Positions 5,405-12,432 are shown, counted from the first letter of the stretch. The stretch is 12,432 bases of DNA from Chloroflexota bacterium (GCA_023395675.1 JAEWYL010000090.1:1-12432), one strand, 5' to 3'. Program-made: numbers and translations. The notes: generated by a model from the letters alone, not told the origin.

Positions 5405-6664
5405 TCAATCCGGGGCGATGCAAGTGCCCGGGTGGAGGACGGTGCTCTTGGGGATGACGACGATGCCGTCCTGCACCACCCAGCTGCCTTCGTCCAGGTC
5501 CACGCCGCGCGGGAACGGGCGGATCTCCACCCCCTCGCCGATGCGGGCGTTTTTATCGATGATGGCGCCCTCGATGCGGCAGTTCGGGCCGATCCCGAGC
5601 GGCAGCCCTTTCCTGGGCGCTTCGCCGGGCGGGTCGTAGTAGTCCGAGCCCATCATGATGGTGTTTTTCATCTGCACCCCGTCGCTGATCTGGGCGCGCA
5701 GGCCGACGATGGAGTCCGTGATCTCCGCCCGGTCGATGCGGCAGCCCTCGCCCAGCAGGACGTTGTGCAGGGTGGCGCCGTTGATGACGGTGCCGGGCAG
5801 GAAGCGCGAGCGGGTGTAGATAGGCAGGACCGGGTCGTAGAAGTTGAAGGGGGAATCGGGGCGCGTCAGGCGCAGGTTAGTCTCGTAGAAGGAGCGGATG
5901 GTCCCGATATCCTCCCAATAGTCGTCGAAGTCGAAGCCGAAGACCTGGCAGCGGTCCAGGGCGTTGGGGATGATCTGCCCGCCGAAATCCTGGGCCTCGG
6001 TGTCCTCCAGCAGATCAATCAGGGTATCGATATTAAAGATATAAATTCCCATCGAACCCAGGTAGGGCCGCTCGGGGTCCTCGCGGCTGACAAACTGGGA
6101 GAGGACCTCCGGGTCCCGGGGCTTTTCCACGAAGGCGGAGATGCGGAACTCGGGGTCGCGTTTCAGCAGGCCGAAGCGGTAGGCCTCATCCCGGTGCACC
6201 GGCTGGACGGCCACAGTGACGTCGGCCTGGAGCTCGACGTGGAAATCAATCATGCTGGCGTAGTCCATGCGGTAGAGATGGTCGCCCGCCAGGATGAGCA
6301 CGTACTGCGGGTCGGCGGCGCGGATCTCGAAGAGCTGCTTGCGCACGGCGTCGGCGGTGCCCTGGTACCAGTCGGTGCTGCGCGGCGTCTGCTCGGCGGC
6401 CCAGATCTGCACCCAGCCCTGGTGGAAATCGTCGAAGGTGTAGGTCTGGGTGATGTGGCGGTGCAGCGAGACGGAGTTGAACTGGGTGAGCACCGAGATG
6501 TGATAGATGCCGGAATTGATGCAGTTGCTGATGGGGACGTCGATCAGCCGGTACTTGGCCGCGATCGGCACGGCTGGCTTAGCGCGCATCCGGGTCAGCG
6601 GGTAGAGGCGTTTTCCGACCCCGCCGCCCAGGATGACGGCCAGAACATTGTTCATGGATGGCAT
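5405..6664 (-). CDS. glgC: Glucose-1-phosphate adenylyltransferase (ADP-glucose pyrophosphorylase)
   Basis: The enzyme makes ADP-glucose from ATP and glucose-1-phosphate, the committed step of bacterial glycogen synthesis, in the cytoplasm. The 419-residue length fits the family. The nucleotidyltransferase signature G-G-G-V-G-K-R-L-Y-P-L-T with R-A-K-P lies at 13-30. Q-G-T-A-D-A-V lies at 101-107. G-D-H-L-Y-R-M-D-Y contains D128, the likely metal-binding aspartate. F-V-E-K-P carries K181 for glucose-1-phosphate. The C-terminal third is the left-handed beta-helix, with M-M-G-S-D-Y-Y as in cyanobacterial and plant enzymes. The start at 6664 is chosen because AGGAGG (plus-strand CCTCCT, 6671-6676) lies 6 nt upstream; the frame is open 21 codons further, but that part does not resemble GlgC. 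It is transcribed alone, convergent with the osmC-like gene. No other glycogen gene is in the window. Confidence 0.96.
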   Translation of the reverse strand: MPSMNNVLAVILGGGVGKRLYPLTRMRAKPAVPIAAKYRLIDVPISNCINSGIYHISVLTQFNSVSLHRHITQTYTFDDFHQGWVQIWAAEQTPRSTDWYQGTADAVRKQLFEIRAADPQYVLILAGDHLYRMDYASMIDFHVELQADVTVAVQPVHRDEAYRFGLLKRDPEFRISAFVEKPRDPEVLSQFVSREDPERPYLGSMGIYIFNIDTLIDLLEDTEAQDFGGQIIPNALDRCQVFGFDFDDYWEDIGTIRSFYETNLRLTRPDSPFNFYDPVLPIYTRSRFLPGTVINGATLHNVLLGEGCRIDRAEITDSIVGLRAQISDGVQMKNTIMMGSDYYDPPGEAPRKGLPLGIGPNCRIEGAIIDKNARIGEGVEIRPFPRGVDLDEGSWVVQDGIVVIPKSTVLHPGTCIAPD

Positions 6665-6716
6665 GTATTCCCTCCTGAAAACCGAATTTGTCGCTTTTCC
6701 CCGCCTCCCCGGCTTT

Positions 6717-6722
6717 ATTATA
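6717..6722 (-). promoter_or_regulatory. Candidate glgC -10 box
   Basis: The minus strand reads TATAAT here, followed by a leader of about 45 nt to the glgC start. No good -35 box is found at 16-18 bp, so only the -10 element is claimed. Confidence 0.5.
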
Positions 6723-6816
6723 AGCAATTCCGCAGGGATGCGGGGGTAGGGAACTCACCCATTTTCAGAGACGGCAGGGGGATGAGCGCGGGCTGAGGGG
6801 TTTGAGGGGTTAAATC

Positions 6817-6840
6817 AAAAAACCGCCCGGTGAGCGGTTT
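6817..6840 (-). terminator. Intrinsic terminator of the tRNA-Leu gene
   Basis: On the minus strand a 7-bp stem (6834-6840 with 6820-6826) with a 7-nt loop runs into six T (plus-strand A run 6817-6822, overlapping the stem base). It begins 10 nt after the tRNA 3' end. Confidence 0.85.
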
Positions 6841-6850
6841 GCGGTTCAGG

Positions 6851-6932
6851 TGCCGAAGGTGGGAATCGAACCCACACTCCCGAGGGAACACGATTTTGAG
6901 TCGTGCGCGTCTGCCAGTTCCGCCACTTCGGC
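6851..6932 (-). tRNA. tRNA-Leu, anticodon CAA
   Basis: The 82-nt gene folds into a full cloverleaf. The acceptor is GCCGAAG with CTTCGGC and discriminator A. The D arm contains GG. The anticodon stem is CACGA/TCGTG with loop CTCAAAA, giving anticodon CAA, which reads UUG. The long variable arm is 13 nt with a TCCC/GGGA stem, as expected of a class II leucine tRNA. The T arm has the TTCGATT loop. The 3' CCA is not encoded (CCTG follows the discriminator base), so it must be added after transcription. Confidence 0.97.
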
Positions 6933-6958
6933 ATCATTGTATTTTTTGAGCGCGTGCT

Positions 6959-6987
6959 AGTATAACAAAGGAAATGACCGGGGTCAA
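6959..6987 (-). promoter_or_regulatory. Promoter of the tRNA-Leu gene
   Basis: On the minus strand TTGACC (-35, plus 6982-6987), exactly 17 bp, then TATACT (-10, plus 6959-6964). The predicted start is about 20 nt upstream of the mature tRNA 5' end. Both boxes are one base from consensus. Confidence 0.8.
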
Positions 6988-7074
6988 GGTAGCGAGGTCC
7001 GGCGCTCAGGGCTTTCGCAATCACCCCGGACCGCCGGCGGGCTGTTCTCTCTGGTTTAAGGGCGCCGCTGCGCT

Positions 7075-7178
7075 TATAATCCTGTGCAGCGGGCGGGAAA
7101 ATTACCATACCCGACCTCGATCACTTTTCCGCTCGCGGTAAAGCGATTCGAACAAACCCAGAAGGTTTGTGCTATCAT
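7075..7178 (+). promoter_or_regulatory. Candidate promoters of the YchF-like gene
   Basis: Two -10-like elements precede the gene. One is a perfect TATAAT at 7075-7080, flanked by a 7-bp inverted repeat (7065-7071 and 7086-7092). The other is an extended -10, TGC-TATCAT, at 7170-7178, with a leader of about 35-40 nt. Neither has a good -35 box; the second is the better placed. Confidence 0.45.
7152..7170. promoter_or_regulatory. Inverted repeat at the extended -10 element, candidate operator
   Basis: ACAAACC (7152-7158) and GGTTTGT (7164-7170) are perfect 7-bp inverted half-sites with a 5-bp spacer; the right half touches the extended -10 sequence. This is the geometry of a repressor site. 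The regulator is unknown. Confidence 0.35.
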
Positions 7179-7220
7179 TGCGTTGCGAAATACGAACCCA
7201 GAGAAACGGAAGCAGCAGAT

Positions 7221-8291
7221 ATGCGTCTTGGAATCATCGGCTTACCACAATCCGGAAAGACCACGCTCTTTAACGCCCTGACCCGCGGGGCCCAGCCCAC
7301 CACCATGAGCGGCGGGCGCTACGAGGTGCACACTGCGGTGGTGGACGTGCCCGACCCGCGCGTGGACCGGCTTTCGGAGATGTTCAAACCCCAGAAAACG
7401 ATCTACGCCAAGGTCACCTACGCCGACATCGCCGGGCTGGAGGGCAGCGCGGAGAAGAGCGGCATCTCCGGGCAGCTGCTCAACACCCTCTCCCAGATGG
7501 ACGGGTTTCTGCAGGTGGTGCGGGTGTTCGAGGACCCGAGCGTGCCCCATCCAGCCGGCAGCGTGGACCCGCAGCGGGACGTTAACTCGATGGAGAGCGA
7601 GCTGCTGCTGAACGACCTGATCGCCGTCGAGCGGAAGCTGGAGCGGCTGCAGGAGGAGCGGAAGAAGGGCGGCGGGCGGGAGAAAGCCGTGATCGAGCGC
7701 GAGCTGGAGCTTTTCGAGCGCCTGCACGTTGCGCTCTCCGAGGAGACCCCCCTGCGAGATCTCGAGCTGAGCGCGGAGGAGGAGAAAGCGCTCTCCGGCT
7801 TCGGTTTCCTCACCCGGAAGCCCATGTTGATCCTGCTCAACCTGGCCGACGAGCAGCAGGCCCCGGAGATCGTTTACCCACACCGGCGCTGCGCGGTGGC
7901 GGCCCTGCAGGGCCGGCTGGAGATGGACCTGGCCCAACTGGACCCGGATGAGGCCGCCGTCTTCATGGAGGAATACGGGATCGAGGAGCTGGGCCTGCAG
8001 CGCGTCATCACCCTGTCTTACGACCTGCTCGGGCTGCAGTCTTTCTTCACCGTCGGGGAGGACGAGGTGCGCGCCTGGACAGTGCGGCGCGGGGCCGCGG
8101 CGGTGGAAGCCGCCGGGGTGATCCATACCGACCTGCAGAAAGGCTTTATCCGGGCGGAGGTGGTCGCCTACGACGACCTGGTCCAGCTGGGCTCGATGGC
8201 GGAGGCCCGCTCGAAAGGCAAACTGCGCCTGGAGGGCAAGGATTACGTCCTCCATGACGGGGATATCATGCACGTGCGTTTTAATATTTGA
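7221..8291 (+). CDS. Divergent YchF/OLA1-type P-loop NTPase
   Basis: This 356-residue protein shows all YchF parts in order. The P-loop is G-L-P-Q-S-G-K-T-T (7-15), where canonical YchF has G-L-P-N-V-G-K-S-T. The Walker B/G3 motif is D-I-A-G-L (69-73). A charged helical coiled-coil insertion covers about 125-175. A C-terminal TGS domain (about 273-356) keeps T-V-R-R-G, H-T-D-L-Q-K-G-F-I-R-A-E and R-L-E-G-K-D-Y. The usual base-specifying N-x-x-E reads N-L-A-D (207-210), and the phenylalanine-rich switch I segment is altered. YchF proteins are ATP-preferring, ribosome-associated stress factors; whether this variant shares that specificity is open. The start at 7221 fits the family N-terminus and has GGAAG 8 nt upstream; the frame continues 18 codons upstream without family resemblance. 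I regard it as a paralogue rather than the standard ychF. Confidence 0.88.
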   Translation: MRLGIIGLPQSGKTTLFNALTRGAQPTTMSGGRYEVHTAVVDVPDPRVDRLSEMFKPQKTIYAKVTYADIAGLEGSAEKSGISGQLLNTLSQMDGFLQVVRVFEDPSVPHPAGSVDPQRDVNSMESELLLNDLIAVERKLERLQEERKKGGGREKAVIERELELFERLHVALSEETPLRDLELSAEEEKALSGFGFLTRKPMLILLNLADEQQAPEIVYPHRRCAVAALQGRLEMDLAQLDPDEAAVFMEEYGIEELGLQRVITLSYDLLGLQSFFTVGEDEVRAWTVRRGAAAVEAAGVIHTDLQKGFIRAEVVAYDDLVQLGSMAEARSKGKLRLEGKDYVLHDGDIMHVRFNI

Positions 8292-8326
8292 CGTGAGTAC
8301 GGGAATAAAGGGAGATTTTTCTTTGG

Positions 8327-8344
8327 TTTGGGCCGCGGCCCAAA
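8327..8344. repeat. 18-bp perfect palindrome between the YchF-like gene and pepF
   Basis: The sequence TTTGGGCCG-CGGCCCAAA is its own reverse complement. As RNA it would form a 7-bp GC-rich stem with a CGCG loop, 35 nt past the YchF-like stop. No T tract follows on either strand, so it is not a standard intrinsic terminator; an operator or an mRNA-end structure are the alternatives. Confidence 0.5.
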
Positions 8345-8426
8345 AACACCCAATCGCTCCCCTGAATTCCTTCTCCCGAACTGACGATTCGGCATCTGGT
8401 ATCAGCATCTAGCAAAGGATAAGCAA

Positions 8427-10211
8427 ATGACCCTTTCCTATACTCAAACCCGGTGGAGCCTGGAAGACCTCTATCCTTCTCAGGATGGGAAGGAGATGCA
8501 GGCTGCGATCGAATCTCTGAAAGCGCAGGCGGCGGAGTTCGAGAACTGCCGCGCGCAGCTCTCCGAGGACCTCTCCCCGGAGGCCTTCATGGACATGGTG
8601 CGCGAGCTGGAGGCGATCAATCACCTGGGGACCCGCATTTACGTTTACGGCGCGCTGAAGTTCTTCGCCGACACCCAGGACCAGGCCGCCATGACCTTTT
8701 TGAGCAATATCGAGCAGCTCCTGGCGGAGCTCCAGAACCGCACGCTGTTCTTCAGCCTCTGGTGGAAGGAACTGGACGACCAGCCGGCCGCGCGCCTGCT
8801 GGCCGGGGCGGGCGAATACCGCTACTGGCTCGAGGAAATGCGCCACTTCAAGCCGCACACCCTGTCGGAGCCCGAGGAGAAGATTATCAATCTCAAGAAC
8901 GTCACCGGCCCCTCGGCCCTCTTTAAGCTGTACGAAACCCTCACGAACCGCTACACCTTCAAGCTGGTGGCGGACGGCGAGGAGAAAGAGCTGACGCGCG
9001 ACTCCCTGATGGTCTACGCCCGCCAGCACGATCCCGAGCTGCGCAAAGCCGCCTACCAGGAGCTTTACCGGGTCTACAGCGGGGACGGGGATATCCTGGG
9101 CCAGATCTACCAGAGCCTGGTGCGCGACTGGCACAACGAGCAGGTGCAGCTGCGGCATTTCTCCAGCCCCATTTCCGCCCGCAACCTGATGAACGATGTC
9201 TCGGATGATGTGGTGAATATCCTGCTGGACGTGGCGGAGCGCAATGCGCCGCTCTTCCAGCGCTACTTCCAGCTCAAAGCCCGCTGGCTGGGCATGGAGC
9301 GCCTGCGCCGCTACGACATCTACGCTCCCGTGGTCCAGGCGGATAAGACCTACGATTTCAGCCAGGCGGCAGAGATGGTGTTCGACTCCTTCCGCGACTT
9401 CGACCCCCAGGTCGCCAGCCTGGCCCAGCGCGTGTTCGACGACAACCACCTGGACAGCGAGGTGCGGGTGGGCAAGCGCGGCGGGGCATTCTGCTACCCG
9501 GTCGTGCCCGAACTGACCCCCTGGGTGCTGGTGAACTACCAGGGCCGGGCGGAGGACGTGGCCACCCTGGCCCACGAGCTGGGGCACGCCATCCACAGCA
9601 TGCTCTCCTCGGGCAACCCCCTCTTCACCTACCACGCCACCCTACCCCTCTCCGAGACCGCCTCCACCTTTGGCGAGATGATGCTGGTGGACCGCCTGCT
9701 GTCCACCGAGCAGGATGAGAGTGTGCGCCGCGACCTGCTCTTCCGGCAGATGGACGACGCTTACGCCACCATCATGCGCCAGGCTTTCTTCGCCATCTAC
9801 GAGCGCACCGCCCACGAGATGATCAAAGAGGGAGCCTCGGTAGACGAGCTGTCGGATGCTTACATGGAGAACCTGCGCAAGCAGTTCGGGGAGGCCCTGG
9901 AGCTCAGCGACGAATTCCGCTGGGAGTGGGTTTCCATCCCGCATATCTACGACCGCCCCTTCTACGTGTACGCCTATGCCTTCGGCCAGCTCCTGGTGAT
10001 GGCCCTTTACCAGCAGTTCAAGTCCGAGGGCGAAAGCTTCAAGCCGCGCTATCTGAAGATCCTCTCCGCCGGCGGTTCGGACGCTCCGGCCAAAGTGCTG
10101 GAAGAGGCCGGGATTGACATCAGCCGGGCCGAGTTCTGGCAGGGCGGCTTCGACGTGCTGGCTGAAATGCTCGAGAAGCTGGAAGCGATCCCGGTCCAGC
10201 CCGCCGGCTAG
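8427..10211 (+). CDS. pepF: Oligoendopeptidase F (M3B zinc metallopeptidase)
   Basis: This cytoplasmic peptidase cleaves short peptides and takes part in peptide turnover. The 594-residue length fits PepF (about 600). The N-terminal two thirds are the helical M3 scaffold. The zinc site is H-E-L-G-H at 383-387, and E410 in S-E-T-A-S-T-F is the probable third ligand, matching E-V/T-A-S-T-F of PepF proteins. Conserved tracts around F-Y-V-Y-A-Y-A-F-G and L-S-A-G-G-S near the C-terminus, which shape the substrate pocket, are present. AAAGGA (8414-8419) lies 7 nt before the ATG, supporting this start. It begins 135 bp after the YchF-like gene, and a DhaL-like gene follows after 12 bp, probably co-transcribed. 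No truncation or odd residues are seen in the active site. Confidence 0.96.
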   Translation: MTLSYTQTRWSLEDLYPSQDGKEMQAAIESLKAQAAEFENCRAQLSEDLSPEAFMDMVRELEAINHLGTRIYVYGALKFFADTQDQAAMTFLSNIEQLLAELQNRTLFFSLWWKELDDQPAARLLAGAGEYRYWLEEMRHFKPHTLSEPEEKIINLKNVTGPSALFKLYETLTNRYTFKLVADGEEKELTRDSLMVYARQHDPELRKAAYQELYRVYSGDGDILGQIYQSLVRDWHNEQVQLRHFSSPISARNLMNDVSDDVVNILLDVAERNAPLFQRYFQLKARWLGMERLRRYDIYAPVVQADKTYDFSQAAEMVFDSFRDFDPQVASLAQRVFDDNHLDSEVRVGKRGGAFCYPVVPELTPWVLVNYQGRAEDVATLAHELGHAIHSMLSSGNPLFTYHATLPLSETASTFGEMMLVDRLLSTEQDESVRRDLLFRQMDDAYATIMRQAFFAIYERTAHEMIKEGASVDELSDAYMENLRKQFGEALELSDEFRWEWVSIPHIYDRPFYVYAYAFGQLLVMALYQQFKSEGESFKPRYLKILSAGGSDAPAKVLEEAGIDISRAEFWQGGFDVLAEMLEKLEAIPVQPAG

Positions 10212-10223
10212 CTCCAGCCATCC

Positions 10224-10913
10224 ATGAATGCCCAGGCGGTAGACTTAGGCCGGCTGTTCCGGGCCGTTACGGATACGCTCGTCCAGCACCAGGAGGCGCT
10301 GAACCAGGCGGACAGCCTGAACGGCAACCACGGCGACCATATGGTGCAGATTTTCCGGGTTGCAACCCTGGCCGCGCTGGAGAAGCAGGATTCCGGGCTG
10401 GACGAGGCGATGGAATACGCCGCTACCCTGCTCGGGCAGTACGAACAGAACGGCTCGGCGCGGGTTTACGCGCGCGGCCTGTCCCTGCTGGCGGAGCAGT
10501 TCCGCCAGCGGGGCGTCCGTCTGCCCGACCTGCTGGCCTTCAGCCGCCGCGCCGCGCGCGAAGCGCCCGAAGAGGCCCCGGAGCAGGGCGCACAGGAGGA
10601 GCCGGCAGGCTCTGGAGAGATCCTGAAGGCCCTGGTGAACGCCCTGGCCTCCTGGGAACGGGAGGAGCCCGGGGCGGAACCCGGAGGAGACGAAGCGGCC
10701 CGGGAGGGGAAGAGCCGCGGCCTGGATATGGGCTATATGTTCGGGGTGGGCATGGCCTACCTGCAGGCGAAAAACAAGGGCGGGGAACGGGTGGATATCC
10801 TGGCGGACACCGTGGTCTCAGCCAGCCCGCTGGGGAAGGTCCCGCACCGCGCCCAATCGGGGCGGCTGGTCTTCTCGACGCTGCTGCGGGCATTGGTGGA
10901 CTCCGGGGCCTGA
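10224..10913 (+). CDS. DhaL/DAK2-like protein with degenerate active-site motifs
   Basis: This 229-residue protein resembles the DhaL/DAK2 phosphate-transfer fold at both ends. Near the N-terminus, N-Q-A-D-S-L-N-G-N-H-G-D-H-M (27-40) occupies the place of the D-x-x-I-G-D-x-D-H-G motif that binds Mg-ADP in dihydroxyacetone kinase. Near the C-terminus, A-S-P-L-G-K-V-P-H-R-A-Q-S-G (200-213) parallels A-S-Y-L-G-x-R-S. However, two of the three Asp positions appear changed, and the G-G-A-S-G loop is not seen. An acidic, Gly/Pro/Glu-rich stretch at about 112-165 interrupts the middle. It is therefore probably a non-kinase relative, or an enzyme of unknown substrate. It starts 12 bp after pepF with no clear Shine-Dalgarno and may depend on translational coupling. 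The coding frame is clear, the family assignment moderate. Confidence 0.6.
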   Translation: MNAQAVDLGRLFRAVTDTLVQHQEALNQADSLNGNHGDHMVQIFRVATLAALEKQDSGLDEAMEYAATLLGQYEQNGSARVYARGLSLLAEQFRQRGVRLPDLLAFSRRAAREAPEEAPEQGAQEEPAGSGEILKALVNALASWEREEPGAEPGGDEAAREGKSRGLDMGYMFGVGMAYLQAKNKGGERVDILADTVVSASPLGKVPHRAQSGRLVFSTLLRALVDSGA

Positions 10914-10926
10914 GCGGGTGTACAAT
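10897..10926 (+). promoter_or_regulatory. Weak candidate promoter for the deoxynucleoside kinase
   Basis: TGGACT (10897-10902), an 18-bp spacer and TACAAT (10921-10926) resemble a sigma-70 promoter; the -35 box lies in the end of the DhaL-like gene. The leader of about 110 nt contains an imperfect GC-rich hairpin (10933-10939 with 10952-10960). Confidence 0.4.
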
Positions 10927-11042
10927 ACGGGAGCGCCGGGCGGTCTGTAGGCCGGTGCGCTTCAGCAAAGAGCCGGTCCGAAACTGGCCAACACCGATTT
11001 CGGGTCGAGGCGAAGGTTCATTCAAGACGAGCGCAAAGAATA

Positions 11043-11687
11043 ATGTATATTGCAATCGAGGGTGTAATTGGCGTTGGCAAAACCACGCTCGCCAGGCTGC
11101 TGCAGCCGGTTTTTGAGGCGAACCTGTGCCTGGAGGTGTTCGAGGAGAACCCATTTCTGTCGGATTTCTACGCCGACCGGGAGCGCTATGCCTTCCAGAC
11201 CCAGATTTTCTTTCTGCTCAGCCGCTACCACCAGCAGCGCAGGAACGTCAAAGAACTGCTGGCGGATGGGAAATCCCTGATCGCGGATTATACGTTTGAG
11301 AAGGACGCGCTTTTTGCACGCATCAACCTGCGCGGGGACGAGCTGGAGATGTATTACCGTGTGCACGAAGCCCTGGCGGAGAAGATCACCCTGCCGGACC
11401 TGGTGGTTTACCTGCGGGCGGACACCGAGGCGCTGATGCAGCGCATCGCCCTGCGGGACCGCCCGTACGAGCGGAACATGGAATACGCCTATATTGACCA
11501 GCTCAACCGGGCCTATGAAGATTTTTTCGCCAACCATCATCGCGGGGCGCCGGTGCTGGTGCTGGACACCAACCAGCTCGATTACGTGCGGAGAGCGGAG
11601 GACTTGAAACAGGCAGAGGAGAGGATTCGCCAGGCGCTGAAGCTCTCTCCATTCCAGGCGGAACTGCCGCTGGAACTGCCGGAGTAG
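11043..11687 (+). CDS. Deoxynucleoside kinase (dAK/dGK type)
   Basis: It phosphorylates deoxynucleosides with ATP in the salvage pathway. The 214 residues show the family motifs: P-loop G-V-I-G-V-G-K-T-T (7-15); E-E-N-P-F-L (34-39) with the substrate-contact glutamate; D-Y-T-F-E-K-D-A-L-F-A (82-92) in the position of the catalytic D/E-R-S segment of the larger family, as in bacterial deoxyadenosine/deoxyguanosine kinases; and an arginine-rich lid with R134, R138, R140 and E143. Purine preference is inferred from resemblance to the bacterial dAK/dGK group. The Shine-Dalgarno is weak (AAAGAA). It has its own gap of 129 bp upstream, and a nucleotidyltransferase gene follows after 53 bp on the same strand. 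Confidence 0.92.
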   Translation: MYIAIEGVIGVGKTTLARLLQPVFEANLCLEVFEENPFLSDFYADRERYAFQTQIFFLLSRYHQQRRNVKELLADGKSLIADYTFEKDALFARINLRGDELEMYYRVHEALAEKITLPDLVVYLRADTEALMQRIALRDRPYERNMEYAYIDQLNRAYEDFFANHHRGAPVLVLDTNQLDYVRRAEDLKQAEERIRQALKLSPFQAELPLELPE

Positions 11688-11740
11688 GGAGGGGCAGGAG
11701 GGGACCGGGGGCTGCCTCCAGAGCGAAGAAAGATTAATCT

Positions 11741-12432
11741 ATGCGCATTAATCGTAGCACCCTGCTGAAGATCGCCCAGGACACCGTCGCCCAGCGCACT
11801 CGCAGCGACCGGACCATTAACGCCGCCTACCTGTGCGGCTCGCTCCTGGGCGAGGATTATCTCCTGGGGGGCGCCGCGGATATCGACCTGGTCTTCATCT
11901 ACATCGAGAAGCCGGAGAACGAGCGCGAGATCGTACGCCTCACGGACGAGGTCCACCTCGATATCGCCCACCACTACCGCAAGGACTACCAGCAGACCCG
12001 CGCCCTGCGCGTGCATCCCTGGCTGGGACCGACCCTGTGCGAATGTAAGGCCCTTTACGACCCCCAGCACTTCCTGGATTTCACGCAGGCCAGCGTGCGC
12101 GGCCAGTTTTACCAGGCCGAATATGTGCTGGAACGCTCCCGGCGCGGCGCGGAACATGCCCGCCAGATCTGGCAGGGCTATGCCCTGGACCTGCCGGACC
12201 CCGGGCCGCAGGAGTTCTGGCGCTATCTGCGGGCGGTGGAGCACGCCACCAATGCGGTCGCCAGCCTGAACGGCCCGCCCCTGACCGACCGGCGCATGAT
12301 GCTGTATTATCCCGAGCGGGCGGAAAAAGCCGGGAGGCCCGGCCTCCCCGCCGCGCTGGCGGGGCTGCTGGGCGGCGCGAACGCGGAGCGGGAAACGCTG
12401 CAGGCCTGGCTGCCGCGCTGGGCGGAGACCTA
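11741..12432 (+). CDS. Nucleotidyltransferase-fold protein, 3' end missing
   Basis: The frame is open from the ATG at 11741 to the end of the window (230 codons) without a stop. It carries the polymerase-beta-type nucleotidyltransferase signature: G-S at 33-34, then D-I-D at 47-49, and a third acidic residue D74 in V-H-L-D-I, matching the metal-binding triad of the superfamily. After about residue 90 the sequence looks helical and resembles no family I can name, as in aminoglycoside-nucleotidyltransferase-like and HEPN-linked proteins. All catalytic acids are present, so activity is likely, but the acceptor is unknown. The Shine-Dalgarno is poor (AAGAAAG-like). It lies 53 bp after the deoxynucleoside kinase and may share its transcript. 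Residues 31-55, Y-L-C-G-S to I-Y-I, make the fold assignment firm. Confidence 0.82.
   Translation, partial: MRINRSTLLKIAQDTVAQRTRSDRTINAAYLCGSLLGEDYLLGGAADIDLVFIYIEKPENEREIVRLTDEVHLDIAHHYRKDYQQTRALRVHPWLGPTLCECKALYDPQHFLDFTQASVRGQFYQAEYVLERSRRGAEHARQIWQGYALDLPDPGPQEFWRYLRAVEHATNAVASLNGPPLTDRRMMLYYPERAEKAGRPGLPAALAGLLGGANAERETLQAWLPRWAET

Noticed and set aside
5123..6796. A 557-codon plus-strand open frame opposite glgC
   Set aside because: glgC has full motifs, an AGGAGG ribosome site and a terminator; the opposite frame is a compositional shadow rich in Val, Asp and Ala.
6815..7108. A minus-strand open frame across the tRNA-Leu gene
   Set aside because: It translates the tRNA and its promoter; the cloverleaf, promoter and terminator explain this stretch.
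8392..8410. Direct repeat GCATCT, 13 bp apart, upstream of pepF
   Set aside because: A 6-bp repeat is short enough to occur by chance, and no promoter is recognisable next to it.
1..12432. CRISPR array, insertion sequence, phage or defence island
   Set aside because: No spaced direct repeats, transposase, integrase or terminal repeats with target duplication were seen; gene content is housekeeping.

Overview
The window is GC-rich bacterial chromosome, about two thirds G+C by eye, densely coding and apparently free of mobile elements. A truncated exported M1 peptidase follows an Ala/Pro/Thr-rich linker, glgC is of the cyanobacterial/plant-like type, and pepF and a divergent YchF paralogue are also present. 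Together these suggest a Chloroflexota bacterium, probably of the Anaerolineae type. That is an inference from gene character, because no marker gene that settles taxonomy is present.

Layout. (1) 1-1365: 3' part of a secreted or lipoprotein M1-family metallopeptidase. (2) 1366-2350: a gap of almost 1 kb with no convincing gene. It opens with a terminator-like hairpin. It then holds an AT-rich tract ending in a run of TAG-like triplets, a GC block, an inverted DnaA box, and a phased cluster containing two perfect DnaA boxes (TTATCCACA) 21 bp apart. This is the layout of a bacterial replication origin (oriC) and is the most interesting part of the window. The gap ends with a perfect 15-bp inverted repeat, a near-consensus promoter overlapped by a palindrome, and a strong leader hairpin. 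(3) 2351-4756: a two-gene operon of a large ArsR-type winged-helix regulator and a 12-helix MFS transporter. (4) 4864-5271: an OsmC-family thiol protein. (5) 5405-6664 on the minus strand: glgC (ADP-glucose pyrophosphorylase), with a clear Shine-Dalgarno and an intrinsic terminator. (6) 6851-6932 on the minus strand: tRNA-Leu(CAA) with its own promoter and terminator. (7) 7221-8291: a YchF/OLA1-like P-loop protein with a non-canonical P-loop. (8) 8427-10913: pepF (oligoendopeptidase F) and, 12 bp later, a DhaL/DAK2-like protein with degenerate motifs. (9) 11043-11687: a deoxynucleoside kinase. (10) 11741 to the window end: an incomplete nucleotidyltransferase-fold protein.

Most genes are ordinary housekeeping or metabolic functions: peptide turnover, glycogen precursor synthesis, deoxynucleotide salvage, thiol/peroxide handling and translation. 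The regulator-transporter pair looks like a self-contained efflux or uptake module with its own promoter and possible autoregulatory operator. To the right of the candidate origin, eight of ten genes read rightward, away from it, as expected if replication starts there. The single gene visible on the left also reads rightward, toward the candidate origin.
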